Positions 8,199 through 16,140 of a stretch of 23,624 bases of DNA are shown here, one piece after another (position 1 is the first letter of the stretch; the number at the start of each line of letters is the position of its first letter). The stretch comes from a virus. The DNA lies in the IMG/VR virus record IMGVR_UViG_3300004806_000096, positions 1-23,624 of that record. One strand, 5' to 3'. A program made the position numbers and the translations under genes. The notes below the pieces were generated by a model that ran no database searches, had not been told where the DNA came from, and was given only the letters and a program-made list of their open reading frames with translations.

Positions 8199-9698
8199 TC
8201 ACAATACCTTATTTAATATGCTTTCAGTCACTAAAATAGCATCTGAAGAAACATTAGAATGTTGTAAGCCAAGAGCTATAGAAGCCGAAGTAGCTCCAGC
8301 AGCTGTATACGCATCATATGCCAATCCAGAAGGAGATATACCAAGTGAATTCAATTGATTCAGCGCATTCGAAGAAGAAGCTAATAACTTAGTAATATCT
8401 GCAACAGCGCCCAAACTACTAATATCTGTAAGGCCAGCTACAGCAGCTAAACTTGGTATAGAAATTCCCAATGAACCTAAAGCTCCTGCCAGTGATGCAA
8501 TATTTGTAAGGCTACTCAGCGCTGATGGAATATTAAAAGCTCCTGCAGATTTAGATTGCATTAATTTAGCCATAGAAATATTAGTCGCAAATTTCTGTAA
8601 CGAATCAGAAACTGTGCTTTGATTTAAAACAGAGTTTGGTAAATGTAAAGTTTGCGAAACATTTAAAGTAGTACCAGCAATACCCATCAATTCTGGTAAT
8701 AAGCTCATTATATTAACAGATGAGCCATTACCCATATTTTTTTCCATACCGTTTTTTTGAACATTCGCGCTTGCTATATCCAAAACAGTATTTATTATGG
8801 TAGGTGTAATAAAAATAGGAATAGGTTTATTATTTAAAATATATGGATCAAAAGCAGCCGCTATTTCTAACTGGGAAGTTGATAATATTTCTTCATCTGC
8901 AGAAGCATATGGATATTGATACGATAGTCTTAAAGAATATAGATAATCACCATTTGGTCCTAGCCACTGAATATACCCAGGATATGGATCGCTGGTTGAT
9001 GAATAATATTGCTGTACATATAGGTTAGGAACTTTGGCAAAATAAACTATCAAATTTGCTGGCGGTAATACTGTACCATACACAATTGGAGGTATAACTG
9101 GAGCTGGTATTTTATCTTCGCCGAAAACCATAACTTGCTGAATTAAGTTAGATATACCTTCTTTAACAATAGTTTGGTAATCAGGTTCAATTTGATTAAT
9201 ACCATTATTTTCTAACGCTATATCAAAAGCTGTTATAACTTTACTGTAACCATATTTGTTCGCAAGAATAGAAAGAGCGCCAGAAAAACCTTTTGTTACA
9301 GATTTAGTTTGAGAATGACTACTTGCACTATTCATAACGCTCTTAACGAGGTTAAGTAAACTCATCATATTTTTTAATGAAGCAGCTACAGATTTTGGAT
9401 CGACCTTTGCTAAAGCGTCTGGCAATTTCATATTTGCAGGAGCAGAAGCAACAGTTGGATTATCTGCGTTTGGTGCATTTTGCGAACGCGATGTCGAAAC
9501 TGCAGGTTGACCTGCATCATTTTTTACTGCAGGTGCATTATTATATTTTGGATTAGTATCAACAGGTTTACCACCTACTTTAGGATTATTAGGTGCTAAT
9601 TTATGCGTTTCTTTAGATCCAAAAGTATCAATACCAAAACTAATAATATCTAATAATGCTTTACCTGCACCTTTATCTGGCCCTGTATCTATAGACAT
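8199..9698 (-). CDS. Unrecognised 499-aa protein between gp5 OB-fold and spike
   Basis: 499 aa from the ATG at 9698 with GGAGG upstream; a longer reading from a non-ATG codon at 9770 would overlap the OB-fold gene and is rejected. The N-terminal 100 residues are Asn/Ala/Pro-rich and probably disordered. Residues ~115-190 look helical (SLLNLVKSVMNSASSH, KYGYSKVITAFDIALENNG). Then comes a beta/Pro-rich part (PAPVIPPIVYGTVLPPANLI, then YPGYIQWLGPNGDYLYSLRL). The last 200 residues are a low-complexity, Ala/Ser/Leu-rich helical region (ALSSLTNIASLAGALGSLGI and similar). I see no T4-lysozyme catalytic motif, peptidase motif or transmembrane segment. In T4 this position inside gp5 is the lysozyme domain. 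A hub or spike connector role is inferred from position only. Confidence 0.8.
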   Translation of the reverse strand: MSIDTGPDKGAGKALLDIISFGIDTFGSKETHKLAPNNPKVGGKPVDTNPKYNNAPAVKNDAGQPAVSTSRSQNAPNADNPTVASAPANMKLPDALAKVDPKSVAASLKNMMSLLNLVKSVMNSASSHSQTKSVTKGFSGALSILANKYGYSKVITAFDIALENNGINQIEPDYQTIVKEGISNLIQQVMVFGEDKIPAPVIPPIVYGTVLPPANLIVYFAKVPNLYVQQYYSSTSDPYPGYIQWLGPNGDYLYSLRLSYQYPYASADEEILSTSQLEIAAAFDPYILNNKPIPIFITPTIINTVLDIASANVQKNGMEKNMGNGSSVNIMSLLPELMGIAGTTLNVSQTLHLPNSVLNQSTVSDSLQKFATNISMAKLMQSKSAGAFNIPSALSSLTNIASLAGALGSLGISIPSLAAVAGLTDISSLGAVADITKLLASSSNALNQLNSLGISPSGLAYDAYTAAGATSASIALGLQHSNVSSDAILVTESILNKVL

Positions 9699-9699
9699 T

Positions 9700-9999
9700 T
9701 TATCCTCCAGCTGGCAATGCACCACGAGCAAAAGATCCAAGTATAATTGGATATTGCTCTGCGGTATCACTGTGTAAATATGTAATCACAACTCTCGAAC
9801 CTACTAATAATCCAACAGGTACAGTTCCAACTTTACCTGTGGCGGCAGAAGTTACTGGCTGTAAAGGTAATGCCCATGGCAAATCAGCATCTTTAACAGA
9901 ATTTTCATCGTCATGATGGCCATATACTCTTACTTGAACTCTACCCGATTTCAAAGGGTCCATGATATTTCTCACTTCTGCAGCGTATAAATCACCCAT
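9700..9999 (-). CDS. Baseplate hub OB-fold protein, gp5 N-domain only
   Basis: 99 aa from the ATG at 9999, overlapping the stop of the gp27-like gene by 8 bp. The run of GTG codons just upstream is the tail of that gene. The sequence has the gp5 OB-fold pattern: YAAEVRNIMDPLKSGRVQVR, GHHDDE, ADLPWALPLQPVTSA, VGTVPVGLLVGSRVVI and a final SDTAEQYPIILGSFARG. In T4 this domain is the first ~130 residues of the 575-aa gp5 and docks the spike onto the gp27 trimer. Here the protein stops after the OB-fold, so lysozyme and needle are not covalently attached. Its neighbour is the gp27-like hub, its expected binding partner. The reading frame ends cleanly, so this looks like an established gene split rather than damage. 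Confidence 0.9.
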   Translation of the reverse strand: MGDLYAAEVRNIMDPLKSGRVQVRVYGHHDDENSVKDADLPWALPLQPVTSAATGKVGTVPVGLLVGSRVVITYLHSDTAEQYPIILGSFARGALPAGG

Positions 10000-11227
10000 T
10001 ACCACCACCACCTTGTTTATAAGAACCTTTAACTACTCTTAGTACCATTGTATATCTAGGTGTTTGGCCTAGAGGTTTAATTTTGTGTCTAATAGAAACA
10101 ACTAAAGCTTTACCATTAATTTGAGATTCGCCTTGTTCTGTATCTTGATTGGCTTTTTTAGGAACATCTAATTCAATCATACTACCAAGAGTAATTTCTG
10201 GATTTCCAGGTATTTCTAATTCAGCTGAATTTTGAGAAAGGAAAGCTAGAAAAGCAGCTCTATTTTTTCTTGCAGTAGAAACAGAAGGATCATCTTTATT
10301 ATTAGAAGGATCATTAACAGTATGTGAAGGTACACCATTTGCGCTTGAAGGTGGTGTAGTAAATACACCCTGACCATCTGCAAATTTAAAAGATGGCGGT
10401 TGTTGCGGTGGTACCGAATGGGCTTTACCAGTTGTTAAATTATATGTTTTTTCATTTGGTTTTGTTAACGAACGAGCTGGTGTAAAAAAAGTATCTGATG
10501 GCTTAAACCAAATCATTGAATTTTGTTTAGTTTTATCTGATATATTACCAGTCGCTAAAGTTGTAGATTGTGTTAATTTTGTAACTGGACTTTGTTCAAA
10601 TAATTGTTCATATGTAGAGAACACATATTTTGGAGAGCTACCGCCCTGAACAAAAAGAACATAACATGAAGATTCATGAGAAGAAGAAACATGCTCGTGA
10701 TTTAATTTTTTATAAGCGTCTGCAAAATGTTCATTATGAAATACTAATCTACGATTACCTTTTGTTTGCTCTTGAATATCAACTGATTTATCTGTTTTTA
10801 AAAAATCAGTTAACATATTTTTAACCATTTCACTGGTTTGTGTATTATAACTCTTTGATATAAAATTACCTTGGGAAGCTAATAGTTCTGGGCTTACAAA
10901 TCTAAAGTCAGATCTTTTACTATGGCCAGAACCTTTTGATTCCATAGAACCATCATTGCCATTTGTATTTTTCATTAGTTTAAATTTAAAACTAGCAGAT
11001 CCACCGCCCTGATCGCATGAAAAACTAATGGTAACATCTTCTTTACCATTAATATTAGATTTACCAACAGCGTCATTGAAGTCATTTAATCTAGCTTCAC
11101 CAACTGGACCTAAAGGATTTAATATGTCTTCATATATGTTAAGACCAACAAGCCCAATAGCTGTTGAATCGTTGACATCTAAACTGCCTATAGTAAAGGT
11201 TTGAAAATTAATATCACCAATTGGCAT
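9992..11227 (-). CDS. Baseplate hub protein, gp27-like
   Basis: 411 aa (T4 gp27 391 aa). Two beta-rich halves are visible. The first has GLVGLNIYEDILNPLGPVGE and DVTISFSCDQGG, a segment DFLKTDKSVDIQEQTKGNRR and a helix-turn like FADAYKKLNHEHV followed by SPKYVFSTYEQL. The second has GNPEITLGSMIELDVP and GKALVVSIRHKI, ending in PRYTMVLRVVKGSY. This layout, including the F/Y-rich 'shared screen' segment and the 'G-ig-G--i-l' C-terminal barrel, is that of the gp27/gpD hub family. Position directly before the gp5 OB-fold gene supports it. Family role: a trimeric ring at the baseplate centre joining the tail tube to the spike. The start overlaps the gp53 stop (TAATG). A long Ser/Pro/Asn-rich linker (~270-320) is unlike T4. 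Confidence 0.75.
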   Translation of the reverse strand: MPIGDINFQTFTIGSLDVNDSTAIGLVGLNIYEDILNPLGPVGEARLNDFNDAVGKSNINGKEDVTISFSCDQGGGSASFKFKLMKNTNGNDGSMESKGSGHSKRSDFRFVSPELLASQGNFISKSYNTQTSEMVKNMLTDFLKTDKSVDIQEQTKGNRRLVFHNEHFADAYKKLNHEHVSSSHESSCYVLFVQGGSSPKYVFSTYEQLFEQSPVTKLTQSTTLATGNISDKTKQNSMIWFKPSDTFFTPARSLTKPNEKTYNLTTGKAHSVPPQQPPSFKFADGQGVFTTPPSSANGVPSHTVNDPSNNKDDPSVSTARKNRAAFLAFLSQNSAELEIPGNPEITLGSMIELDVPKKANQDTEQGESQINGKALVVSIRHKIKPLGQTPRYTMVLRVVKGSYKQGGGGNG

Positions 11228-12120
11228 TAGGTATTACTCAATAATGTTTTTATGTTATTTACTATAACAGTGGAATAAGTGCTATCTAAAACCTGAATCG
11301 TTTTATTATATTCATTTTTTTGATTTTCGTAATCATAATATGTAACAGGAACCCAATAAGTTTGTTCAGCGGGATCAATTGTAGTTGTTATCAACGAAGC
11401 AGAGGTAAAAATAGTATTCACATTTGATTCTGTTCCGTAAATATAACTAGTGTTAGCTATAGTCACACCACCGTTCGCAAGGGTAGTACCTGATGTATGC
11501 TGAATATACAATACACCATTAGCAGCCGCTACAACTTGTCCTTGACCAGTATCATTATTATCAAATACAACATTAACTATTTCATCGATATTAAAATTTG
11601 TATTTCCTACAGAATAAGAAACCATTTGATTGGTAGTAACTGTCCAATCGATTTGTTTTGCAGAGTATGACATTATATTGTTATTGAAACCATAAACAGG
11701 TTGCCAATAACTTTGTTGGCCAGGAGTTAAAGAATTATATCTAGATGTGCTTATATTTTCTTGGTCAGGCCAATTATTAACATAATATTTTATTTTAGAA
11801 GATGCTAAATCGACTGAACCATATTTTGCGATTACAAAATTATCAAATTCGTCTTGTGGTAAATACCACCCATAATAAGGATCAGTAATTTTATTTGAAA
11901 GATATAGTATCCAACTTTTATACTGGTCATTATAATAACGATAACTGAACTGATCTGGTCTTTCAAAATCTGTAAGATCGTATGGATAAAATACATATGG
12001 ATTATTATATACGACATCTAAAAAAGTCACACGTTTAGTAATATCAACAACCGTATTATTTGATGCTGAATTGCCATATTGAACTATTGGAAATTTATCG
12101 AAATATTTATCCTGAGCCAT
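11227..12120 (-). CDS. 53: Baseplate wedge subunit gp53
   Basis: 297 aa, compared with about 196 aa in T4. The N-terminal ~120 residues carry the family signature: YFDKFPIVQYG, then a segment RVTFLDVVYNNPYVFYPYDL, RPDQFSYRYYNDQYKSWILY and ITDPYYGWYLPQDEFDNFV. gp53 joins adjacent wedges in the inner baseplate. Residues ~170-260 form an extra beta-rich insert (NFNIDEIVNVVFDNNDTGQG, VVAAANGVLYIQHTSG), followed by a conserved-looking C-terminal helix with YYDYENQKNEYNKTIQVLDS. The insert accounts for the greater length. The start has AAGGT upstream, 8 bp after the gp48 stop. Confidence 0.92.
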   Translation of the reverse strand: MAQDKYFDKFPIVQYGNSASNNTVVDITKRVTFLDVVYNNPYVFYPYDLTDFERPDQFSYRYYNDQYKSWILYLSNKITDPYYGWYLPQDEFDNFVIAKYGSVDLASSKIKYYVNNWPDQENISTSRYNSLTPGQQSYWQPVYGFNNNIMSYSAKQIDWTVTTNQMVSYSVGNTNFNIDEIVNVVFDNNDTGQGQVVAAANGVLYIQHTSGTTLANGGVTIANTSYIYGTESNVNTIFTSASLITTTIDPAEQTYWVPVTYYDYENQKNEYNKTIQVLDSTYSTVIVNNIKTLLSNT

Positions 12121-12128
12121 TTAATACC

Positions 12129-12902
12129 TTATTTATTATAATTATCTTGAGTCCAAAGTTCTATCTCTTTAAATGCTAAACCAAGATTAACAACAGTTGG
12201 TGCACCATTTTTAAAAAACGAAGGTCTACCCCCACCACTGTAGTCAACGTTAACAGAAACCAATGCACACGGTTTAATTTTAAATGCAAATGCATCATTT
12301 GGTTTGAATTGTATCATAGCAATTGAAGGGTAATTATAAAGAAAATTTCCTGATTTACTTGGTAAAGAATATTTTTTTAGATAATTGATAATATCATTTA
12401 ATTCATTCGATTCTTTTTCATTATTTGGAGTAAATGTCCAAGAAAATTGATGTTCTTTGAAATTAGGAGATTTGAAGAGCATATACAATTGGGGATTAAG
12501 AGCTTTGCCTGTTTCGGCGCCACCAAACTCTCCAACACTACCAGATACACTTGCAATATTATTAAGAATATTACCAGCTCTGGCAGAAACTGCACCAGCC
12601 GCACCTTGAGCCAAAGACATTGCTTGAGAAACTGCATCAGCAGCTTCCCATGTAACAGTTTGAACTTCATTAATTTTATTAGGCAATGGCAAACTAAATC
12701 CACCAGAAGCAGTTATAGTAGGACCAGTTTGTAAAAAATTAGGTAAAATATCACCCGCTAAAGAAAGAGTACTATTAAATTGATTACTGTATGATGTAAA
12801 ATAAATTTGTGTGTAGAATACATTACCTCGATCTGCTGTTACAAGATCTCCTGGAAAACTATAACTTTTAAATCCTCCAGAGGGCTTCGATGGTATTGGC
12901 AT
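12129..12902 (-). CDS. 48: Baseplate-tail tube junction protein, gp48-like
   Basis: 257 aa (T4 gp48 is 364 aa). The C-terminal half has the tube-cap pattern of gp48/gp54: NPQLYMLFKSPNFKEHQFSW, TPNNEKESNELNDIINYLKK, then LYNYPSIAMIQFKPND and a final SFFKNGAPTVVNLGLAFKEI followed by ELWTQDNY. The N-terminal part has an Ala-rich helical stretch (~85-115, DAVSQAMSLAQGAAGAVSAR). Family function: it sits on the hub and starts polymerisation of the tail tube. It is the first gene of the minus-strand baseplate operon; its ATG has AAGGA upstream and lies 47 bp from the divergent gp4 gene. gp54 could be an alternative name, because the two proteins share a fold. Confidence 0.8.
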   Translation of the reverse strand: MPIPSKPSGGFKSYSFPGDLVTADRGNVFYTQIYFTSYSNQFNSTLSLAGDILPNFLQTGPTITASGGFSLPLPNKINEVQTVTWEAADAVSQAMSLAQGAAGAVSARAGNILNNIASVSGSVGEFGGAETGKALNPQLYMLFKSPNFKEHQFSWTFTPNNEKESNELNDIINYLKKYSLPSKSGNFLYNYPSIAMIQFKPNDAFAFKIKPCALVSVNVDYSGGGRPSFFKNGAPTVVNLGLAFKEIELWTQDNYNK

Positions 12903-12949
12903 TTATGTTCCTTAGAATCGGCTAAATATTAGAAGAATATTTATTATAA
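12903..12949. promoter_or_regulatory. Divergent intergenic region, candidate late promoters
   Basis: This 47-bp gap separates the divergent baseplate operon (minus) and the gp4 operon (plus) and must hold start signals for both unless they lie inside genes. The sequence is almost entirely A/T. On the plus strand TATAAATG occurs at the gp4 start. On the minus strand AATAAATA occurs in the same palindrome-like stretch. Both differ by one base from the T4 late promoter element TATAAATA. A similar minus-strand TTATAATAAATA lies at the end of the gp48 gene before gp53. The phage carries a gp33-like co-activator, so late-type promoters are expected; assignment is tentative. Confidence 0.4.
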
Positions 12950-13402
12950 ATGGTGAAGATGAAATTATATCAAGGGTACTTTAAACCCAAAAATCCACAA
13001 AAATACAAAGGTGATCCTACCAACATTATTTATCGTTCTGGATGGGAACTTAAATTAATGTTGAGATTGGACGAGGATAAACAGATCCTTTCATGGGGAT
13101 CTGAAGAGATTATTATACATTATAGATCACCTATAGATGGAAAAATACATAGATATTATCCTGATTTTATTGTAACTAAAATAAATAAGGATAGTGTAAA
13201 AGAAACTGTTATAATTGAAGTCAAACCAGCTAAACAAGTAAACCCCCCTGTTAGGCAACAAAAGATGACAAAAAGATATCTTACAGAAGTTAAAACATGG
13301 GGAATTAATGAAGCTAAGTGGAAAGCTGCATCCGAATATTGTAAAGATAGAGGATGGAAGTTTGTTATTTTTACTGAAAAAGAATTAGGAATTACGTATT
13401 AA
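12950..13402 (+). CDS. 4: Head completion nuclease gp4
   Basis: 150 aa, the length of T4 gp4 (also called gp50/65). Signature segments are YQGYFKPKNPQKYKGDPTNI, IYRSGWELKLMLRLD, and SEEIIIHYRSPIDGKIHRYY followed by PDF. Likely PD-(D/E)XK nuclease residues are Glu34, Asp72, Glu90 and Lys92 (the latter in IIEVKPAK), a TnsA-like arrangement. In T4, gp4 completes DNA-filled heads so that tails can join. The ATG at 12959 (protein starting MKLYQG) is equally possible and fits the usual family N-terminus slightly better. First gene of the plus-strand operon; the next gene overlaps its stop (TAATG). Confidence 0.93.
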   Translation: MVKMKLYQGYFKPKNPQKYKGDPTNIIYRSGWELKLMLRLDEDKQILSWGSEEIIIHYRSPIDGKIHRYYPDFIVTKINKDSVKETVIIEVKPAKQVNPPVRQQKMTKRYLTEVKTWGINEAKWKAASEYCKDRGWKFVIFTEKELGITY

Positions 13403-14001
13403 TGTATCTTTTCCAACAAATAAATCAGGCTGCTAAAAGCGTTTCTTTCAGCGATACACAAGAAGCTCAAGCTTGGTATCGCGATCAGGCCATGAATATC
13501 AATAAAGATCAAGTTAATCAAGAACAAATAATGGAAACCGCCGACCCATTTAAAATCTTTAAGAATGTTGGTGTCCCTCAAATCGGTAAAATGTTTATGT
13601 TTGTTTATGACCCTAAGTTTAAAGCAACATTACCTTTTTATGATATGTTTCCTCTTGTGTTTCCATTAGATTTCTCCACCAGTGGATTTCTAGCAATTAA
13701 CCTTCATTATTTACCACCACAAGCGCGAGCTGGTTTGATGAACGCTTTACATACTATCGCAAATAATGATAAATACAATAATTCGACCAAACTTAATATT
13801 TCGTATAATGTTCTAAAACAATCTTCTACGAAATTCTCTGGGTTTGAAAATTGTGTTAAAAGATACCTATATGGTCATGTAAAAAGTGCATTTCAATATG
13901 TTAACCCAAAGGACTGGGATAAAGCATTGCTATTACCAATGCAAATGTGGAAAATAAATCCAGATAGAAGATATTCTTCTAAAGCATCGCCACCTTACTA
14001 G
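13402..14001 (+). CDS. Conserved virion/maturation protein, gp2-like candidate
   Basis: 199 aa. The core reads GKMFMFVYDPKFKATLPFYD, MFPLVFPLDF and FLAINLHYLPPQARAGLMNA, a pattern I recognise as conserved in T4-type phages next to gp4. The C-terminal half ends in VNPKDWDKALLLPMQMWKIN. T4 gene order places gene 2 (DNA end protector) beside gene 4, so gp2 is a reasonable candidate, but T4 gp2 is longer (274 aa) and I cannot confirm homology by eye. The N-terminal 50 residues are polar and probably helical. The start overlaps the gp4 stop by one base, suggesting co-translation. No membrane segment or signal peptide. Confidence 0.75.
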   Translation: MYLFQQINQAAKSVSFSDTQEAQAWYRDQAMNINKDQVNQEQIMETADPFKIFKNVGVPQIGKMFMFVYDPKFKATLPFYDMFPLVFPLDFSTSGFLAINLHYLPPQARAGLMNALHTIANNDKYNNSTKLNISYNVLKQSSTKFSGFENCVKRYLYGHVKSAFQYVNPKDWDKALLLPMQMWKINPDRRYSSKASPPY

Positions 14002-14009
14002 GAATAGAA

Positions 14010-14714
14010 ATGCCATTTAATATAGTTAATTTTAAAACTAATATTTCAGCGAGCGGTTATTTAACAAATAACCGTTTTAAAGTTGTTCTCAACCCACCGC
14101 CGATTCTATTCAATTCCTTTATTAATAATACTGGATCTAGTACTTCGATCAATAATATAGCAGCAGATATATCATTCAGAGCAGAATCTATAAGAACTCC
14201 TGGCATAACATTAATCAATGCAGACGTTAACCACTATGGCGTTGGTCCAACCCAGAAACAACCTATGAATGCTCAATTTTCAGAAACAAGTATTTCTTTG
14301 ATCTCTGACGGCTACGGTAATATGTGGCAGTTTTGGCACAATTGGTTAAGAGGAATATATGAATTTACTGGAACTTCTTCTGCCCGTTCTGGCGGTAGAG
14401 CCAACAAAATACCATCATATACTGCAGAATATAAAGATCAATATTCTACAACCATTCAAATTATAATGTATGATATTTTTGGTAAAAAAATTCAAGAAAT
14501 TAATCTATTTGAAGCATTCCCGACTTCAATGAGAGAAGTAAATTTAAATTGGGCAGATCAAGGAAATCTTTTAAGATTAAATCTTGGCATTGCATACACA
14601 GAATATACAATTGAAAGTTCGGAGGTTACAACACCTTCTGCTAGTCAACAATCATCAATATCACAAGAAGCAATAGATAATTTATCACTTTCGACAGGTT
14701 TAATAAACTATTAA
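14010..14714 (+). CDS. Tail-tube-fold protein (gp19/gp54-like)
   Basis: 234 aa. It shows the tail-tube family pattern: NNRFKVVLNPPP near the start, FRAESIRTPGITLINADVNH followed by YG (the usual 'e-is-PG--l---d--yg' motif), FSETSISLISDGYGNMWQFW, then YSTTIQIIMYDIFGKKIQEI and FEAFPTSMREVNLNWADQGN, ending in LNLGIAYTEYTI. This is the two-sheet barrel of gp19, also used by gp48 and gp54. It is longer than T4 gp19 (163 aa) because of an internal insert (~115-140) and a Ser-rich tail. A second tube-initiator (gp54 role) is plausible since a gp48-like gene lies nearby and no other tube gene is in the window. Ribosome site AGGAA precedes the ATG. Confidence 0.75.
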   Translation: MPFNIVNFKTNISASGYLTNNRFKVVLNPPPILFNSFINNTGSSTSINNIAADISFRAESIRTPGITLINADVNHYGVGPTQKQPMNAQFSETSISLISDGYGNMWQFWHNWLRGIYEFTGTSSARSGGRANKIPSYTAEYKDQYSTTIQIIMYDIFGKKIQEINLFEAFPTSMREVNLNWADQGNLLRLNLGIAYTEYTIESSEVTTPSASQQSSISQEAIDNLSLSTGLINY

Positions 14715-14733
14715 TTCATAATGGAGTTACAAT

Positions 14734-15441
14734 ATGTTACCTAAAATTGAATACCCTTTATATAATATCAAAATACCTTCTCTGAAAAAGGTTTATAAAT
14801 TTAGACCATTTTTAGTCAAAGAAGAAAAACTACTTCTCATGGCTAGAGAAAGCGAAAGTCAAGCTGAGATTTTATCAGCAATCAAACAGATTGTTAATAA
14901 TTGCTGCACAGATGATAAGTTAGACATTAACAAATTAGCCGTTTTTGATTTAGAATATATCTTTCTAAAGCTCAGAGCTGTTTCTGTAGATAACATAGCA
15001 AAGCTAACATATAAAGATTTTGAAGACGAAGAAACTTATACATTTACTGTAGATTTAAATGATATAGAAATTATATACCCTAAAAATTTAGAAAATAATA
15101 TTAAAATAACAGATAAATCTGGTATTGTTATGAAGTATCCTCCAGCATCTTTATATGATGATGAAGAATTTCTTAAATTAGATAAAAACTATATGTTTGA
15201 ATTGATCATCAGATGTATTGATAAAATGTATTATGGTGATAGTGTTTATGAATCTAAAAACTATAAGAAGCAAGAATTAGAAGATTTCTTAGAAAATCTA
15301 GATATGAAAACTTTTGAATCTATTCAGAATTTTCTACTATCTGTTCCTAAACTAGAACACACTATCAATTACACAAATAAAAAAGGTAATGAAAGAAAAA
15401 TCGTATTAAATTCGTTAAATGATTTTTTTACTTGGCGCTGA
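14734..15441 (+). CDS. 26: Baseplate hub assembly protein gp26
   Basis: 235 aa (T4 gp26 208 aa). The N-terminus shows the T4_baseplate family motif: EYPLYNIKIPSLKKVYKFRP, FLVKEEKLLLMARES, AIKQIVNNC and FDLEYIFLKLRAVSV. A second acidic half contains a possible loop FEDEETYTFTVDL and helices to the end. gp26 is needed for assembly of the T4 hub, possibly as a chaperone. The ATG has GGAG seven bases upstream. The last codons run through a stretch of seven T (15423-15429) followed at once by the start of a -1 reading frame (see the next gene); a -1 slip there would make a 295-aa fusion. Confidence 0.88.
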   Translation: MLPKIEYPLYNIKIPSLKKVYKFRPFLVKEEKLLLMARESESQAEILSAIKQIVNNCCTDDKLDINKLAVFDLEYIFLKLRAVSVDNIAKLTYKDFEDEETYTFTVDLNDIEIIYPKNLENNIKITDKSGIVMKYPPASLYDDEEFLKLDKNYMFELIIRCIDKMYYGDSVYESKNYKKQELEDFLENLDMKTFESIQNFLLSVPKLEHTINYTNKKGNERKIVLNSLNDFFTWR

Positions 15442-15464
15442 GTCATAATTCTTTACAGAATTAT
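15423..15464 (+). promoter_or_regulatory. Candidate -1 ribosomal frameshift signal
   Basis: T7 homopolymer at 15423-15429 is read in the gp26 frame as T TTT TTT, a classic slippery heptamer form. Fifteen bases downstream a perfect 8-bp hairpin follows: ATAATTCT (15445-15452), loop TTAC, AGAATTAT (15457-15464). The gp26 stop TGA (15439-15441) lies between them. The spacer is longer than the usual 5-9 bases and the stem is AT-rich, so the hairpin may be incidental, while the slippery run and lack of another start for the downstream frame are the stronger evidence. Confidence 0.6.
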
Positions 15465-15620
15465 TTTACAACAATTTTTTCAATGGCTCAGCATCATAAA
15501 TATTCCATTAGTGAAATTGAAAATTTAATGCCTTTTGAAAGAGACATTTATATCGAAATGTTAATGAATTATCTAAGAGAAGTAGAAGAAGCGAAACAAA
15601 GACAGCAAAATGGTAATTAG
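15432..15620 (+). CDS. Small hub-assembly protein, probably expressed by -1 frameshift from gp26
   Basis: 62 codons counted from the TTG at 15432. The conserved-looking part is LQNYFTTIFSMAQHHKYSIS followed by EIENLMPFERDIYIEMLMNY, a small helical protein placed after gp26 in T4-type phages (gp51 position; T4 gp51 is larger). No ATG precedes the conserved part: the first in-frame ATG (15483) would remove NSLQNYFTTIFS. The TTG has no ribosome site. This frame opens at 15423, right after a TGA at 15420, on a T7 slippery run (T TTT TTT in the gp26 frame), and overlaps the gp26 end by 19 bases. Expression as a gp26 fusion through -1 slippage is the simplest reading, analogous to lambda G/GT and P2 E/E'. 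It overlaps the next gene by 11 bp. Confidence 0.75.
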   Translation: MALSHNSLQNYFTTIFSMAQHHKYSISEIENLMPFERDIYIEMLMNYLREVEEAKQRQQNGN

Positions 15621-16140
15621 AGCAGACCCTAACGCTCCTCCTCCATCATCGCCTGATATCAGCAATGTGGCTGTTCCAACACCCACACCTGTAGCTCCTC
15701 CACCTTCTGTCGTAGTTATTGATAATAACAATAATAATGGTGGGAACAATAACTACAATAATCAAAACAACCAAACAATGCAGATGGCCACTGCACAAGC
15801 TCAAGCTTCTGTTGGGCTTGCACAAACTTCTATTGATAAAGAAGTTGTTGATGAACAATTAAAAGAATCAGAAGAGCATTGGATAAAAGCATATTGGAGA
15901 CCAGCGATGGGCTGGCTTTATATGGCTATTTGTTTTATGGATTTTATTGGATTTCCTGGAATTACAATATTTTTACCAGTAATATATAAAGGACTTGGTG
16001 TTCAATTTACTTATTCGCCATGGGTTCCTTTAACATTATCAAATGGTGGATTAATACATCTTTCGTTTGCAGCAATTCTCGGTGTAGCTGCCTGGACTAG
16101 AGGTCAAGAGAAACTAGCAAAAATGAACGGTAGCAGTTAA
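15610..16140 (+). CDS. Holin-like three-TM protein with disordered N-terminus
   Basis: 176 aa. Residues 1-60 are Pro- then Asn-rich (APPPSSPD, NNNNNGGNNN) and likely disordered; 60-90 is a polar helix. The C-terminal part has RPAMGWLYMAICFMDFIGFP, then GITIFLPVIYKG, and VPLTLSNGGLIHLSFAAILG followed by VAAWTRGQEKLAKM. This matches the pattern of the 3-TM holin family seen in gene transfer agents and phages of alphaproteobacteria (RPx-W, Pro/Gly-rich hydrophobic centre, final R-xEK). Role by family: inner-membrane pore for lysis. It overlaps the hydrolase gene downstream (TAATG), a holin-lysin arrangement. The position within hub genes resembles T4 gene 28, so a tail-related membrane role is an alternative. 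The ATG lies inside the end of the previous gene. Confidence 0.75.
   Translation: MVIRADPNAPPPSSPDISNVAVPTPTPVAPPPSVVVIDNNNNNGGNNNYNNQNNQTMQMATAQAQASVGLAQTSIDKEVVDEQLKESEEHWIKAYWRPAMGWLYMAICFMDFIGFPGITIFLPVIYKGLGVQFTYSPWVPLTLSNGGLIHLSFAAILGVAAWTRGQEKLAKMNGSS

Noticed and set aside
15646-15858. 70-aa minus-strand frame opposite the holin-like gene
   Set aside because: Antisense shadow of the Pro/Asn-rich N-terminus, rich in Val/Ile from AAC/AAT codons; no start signal.
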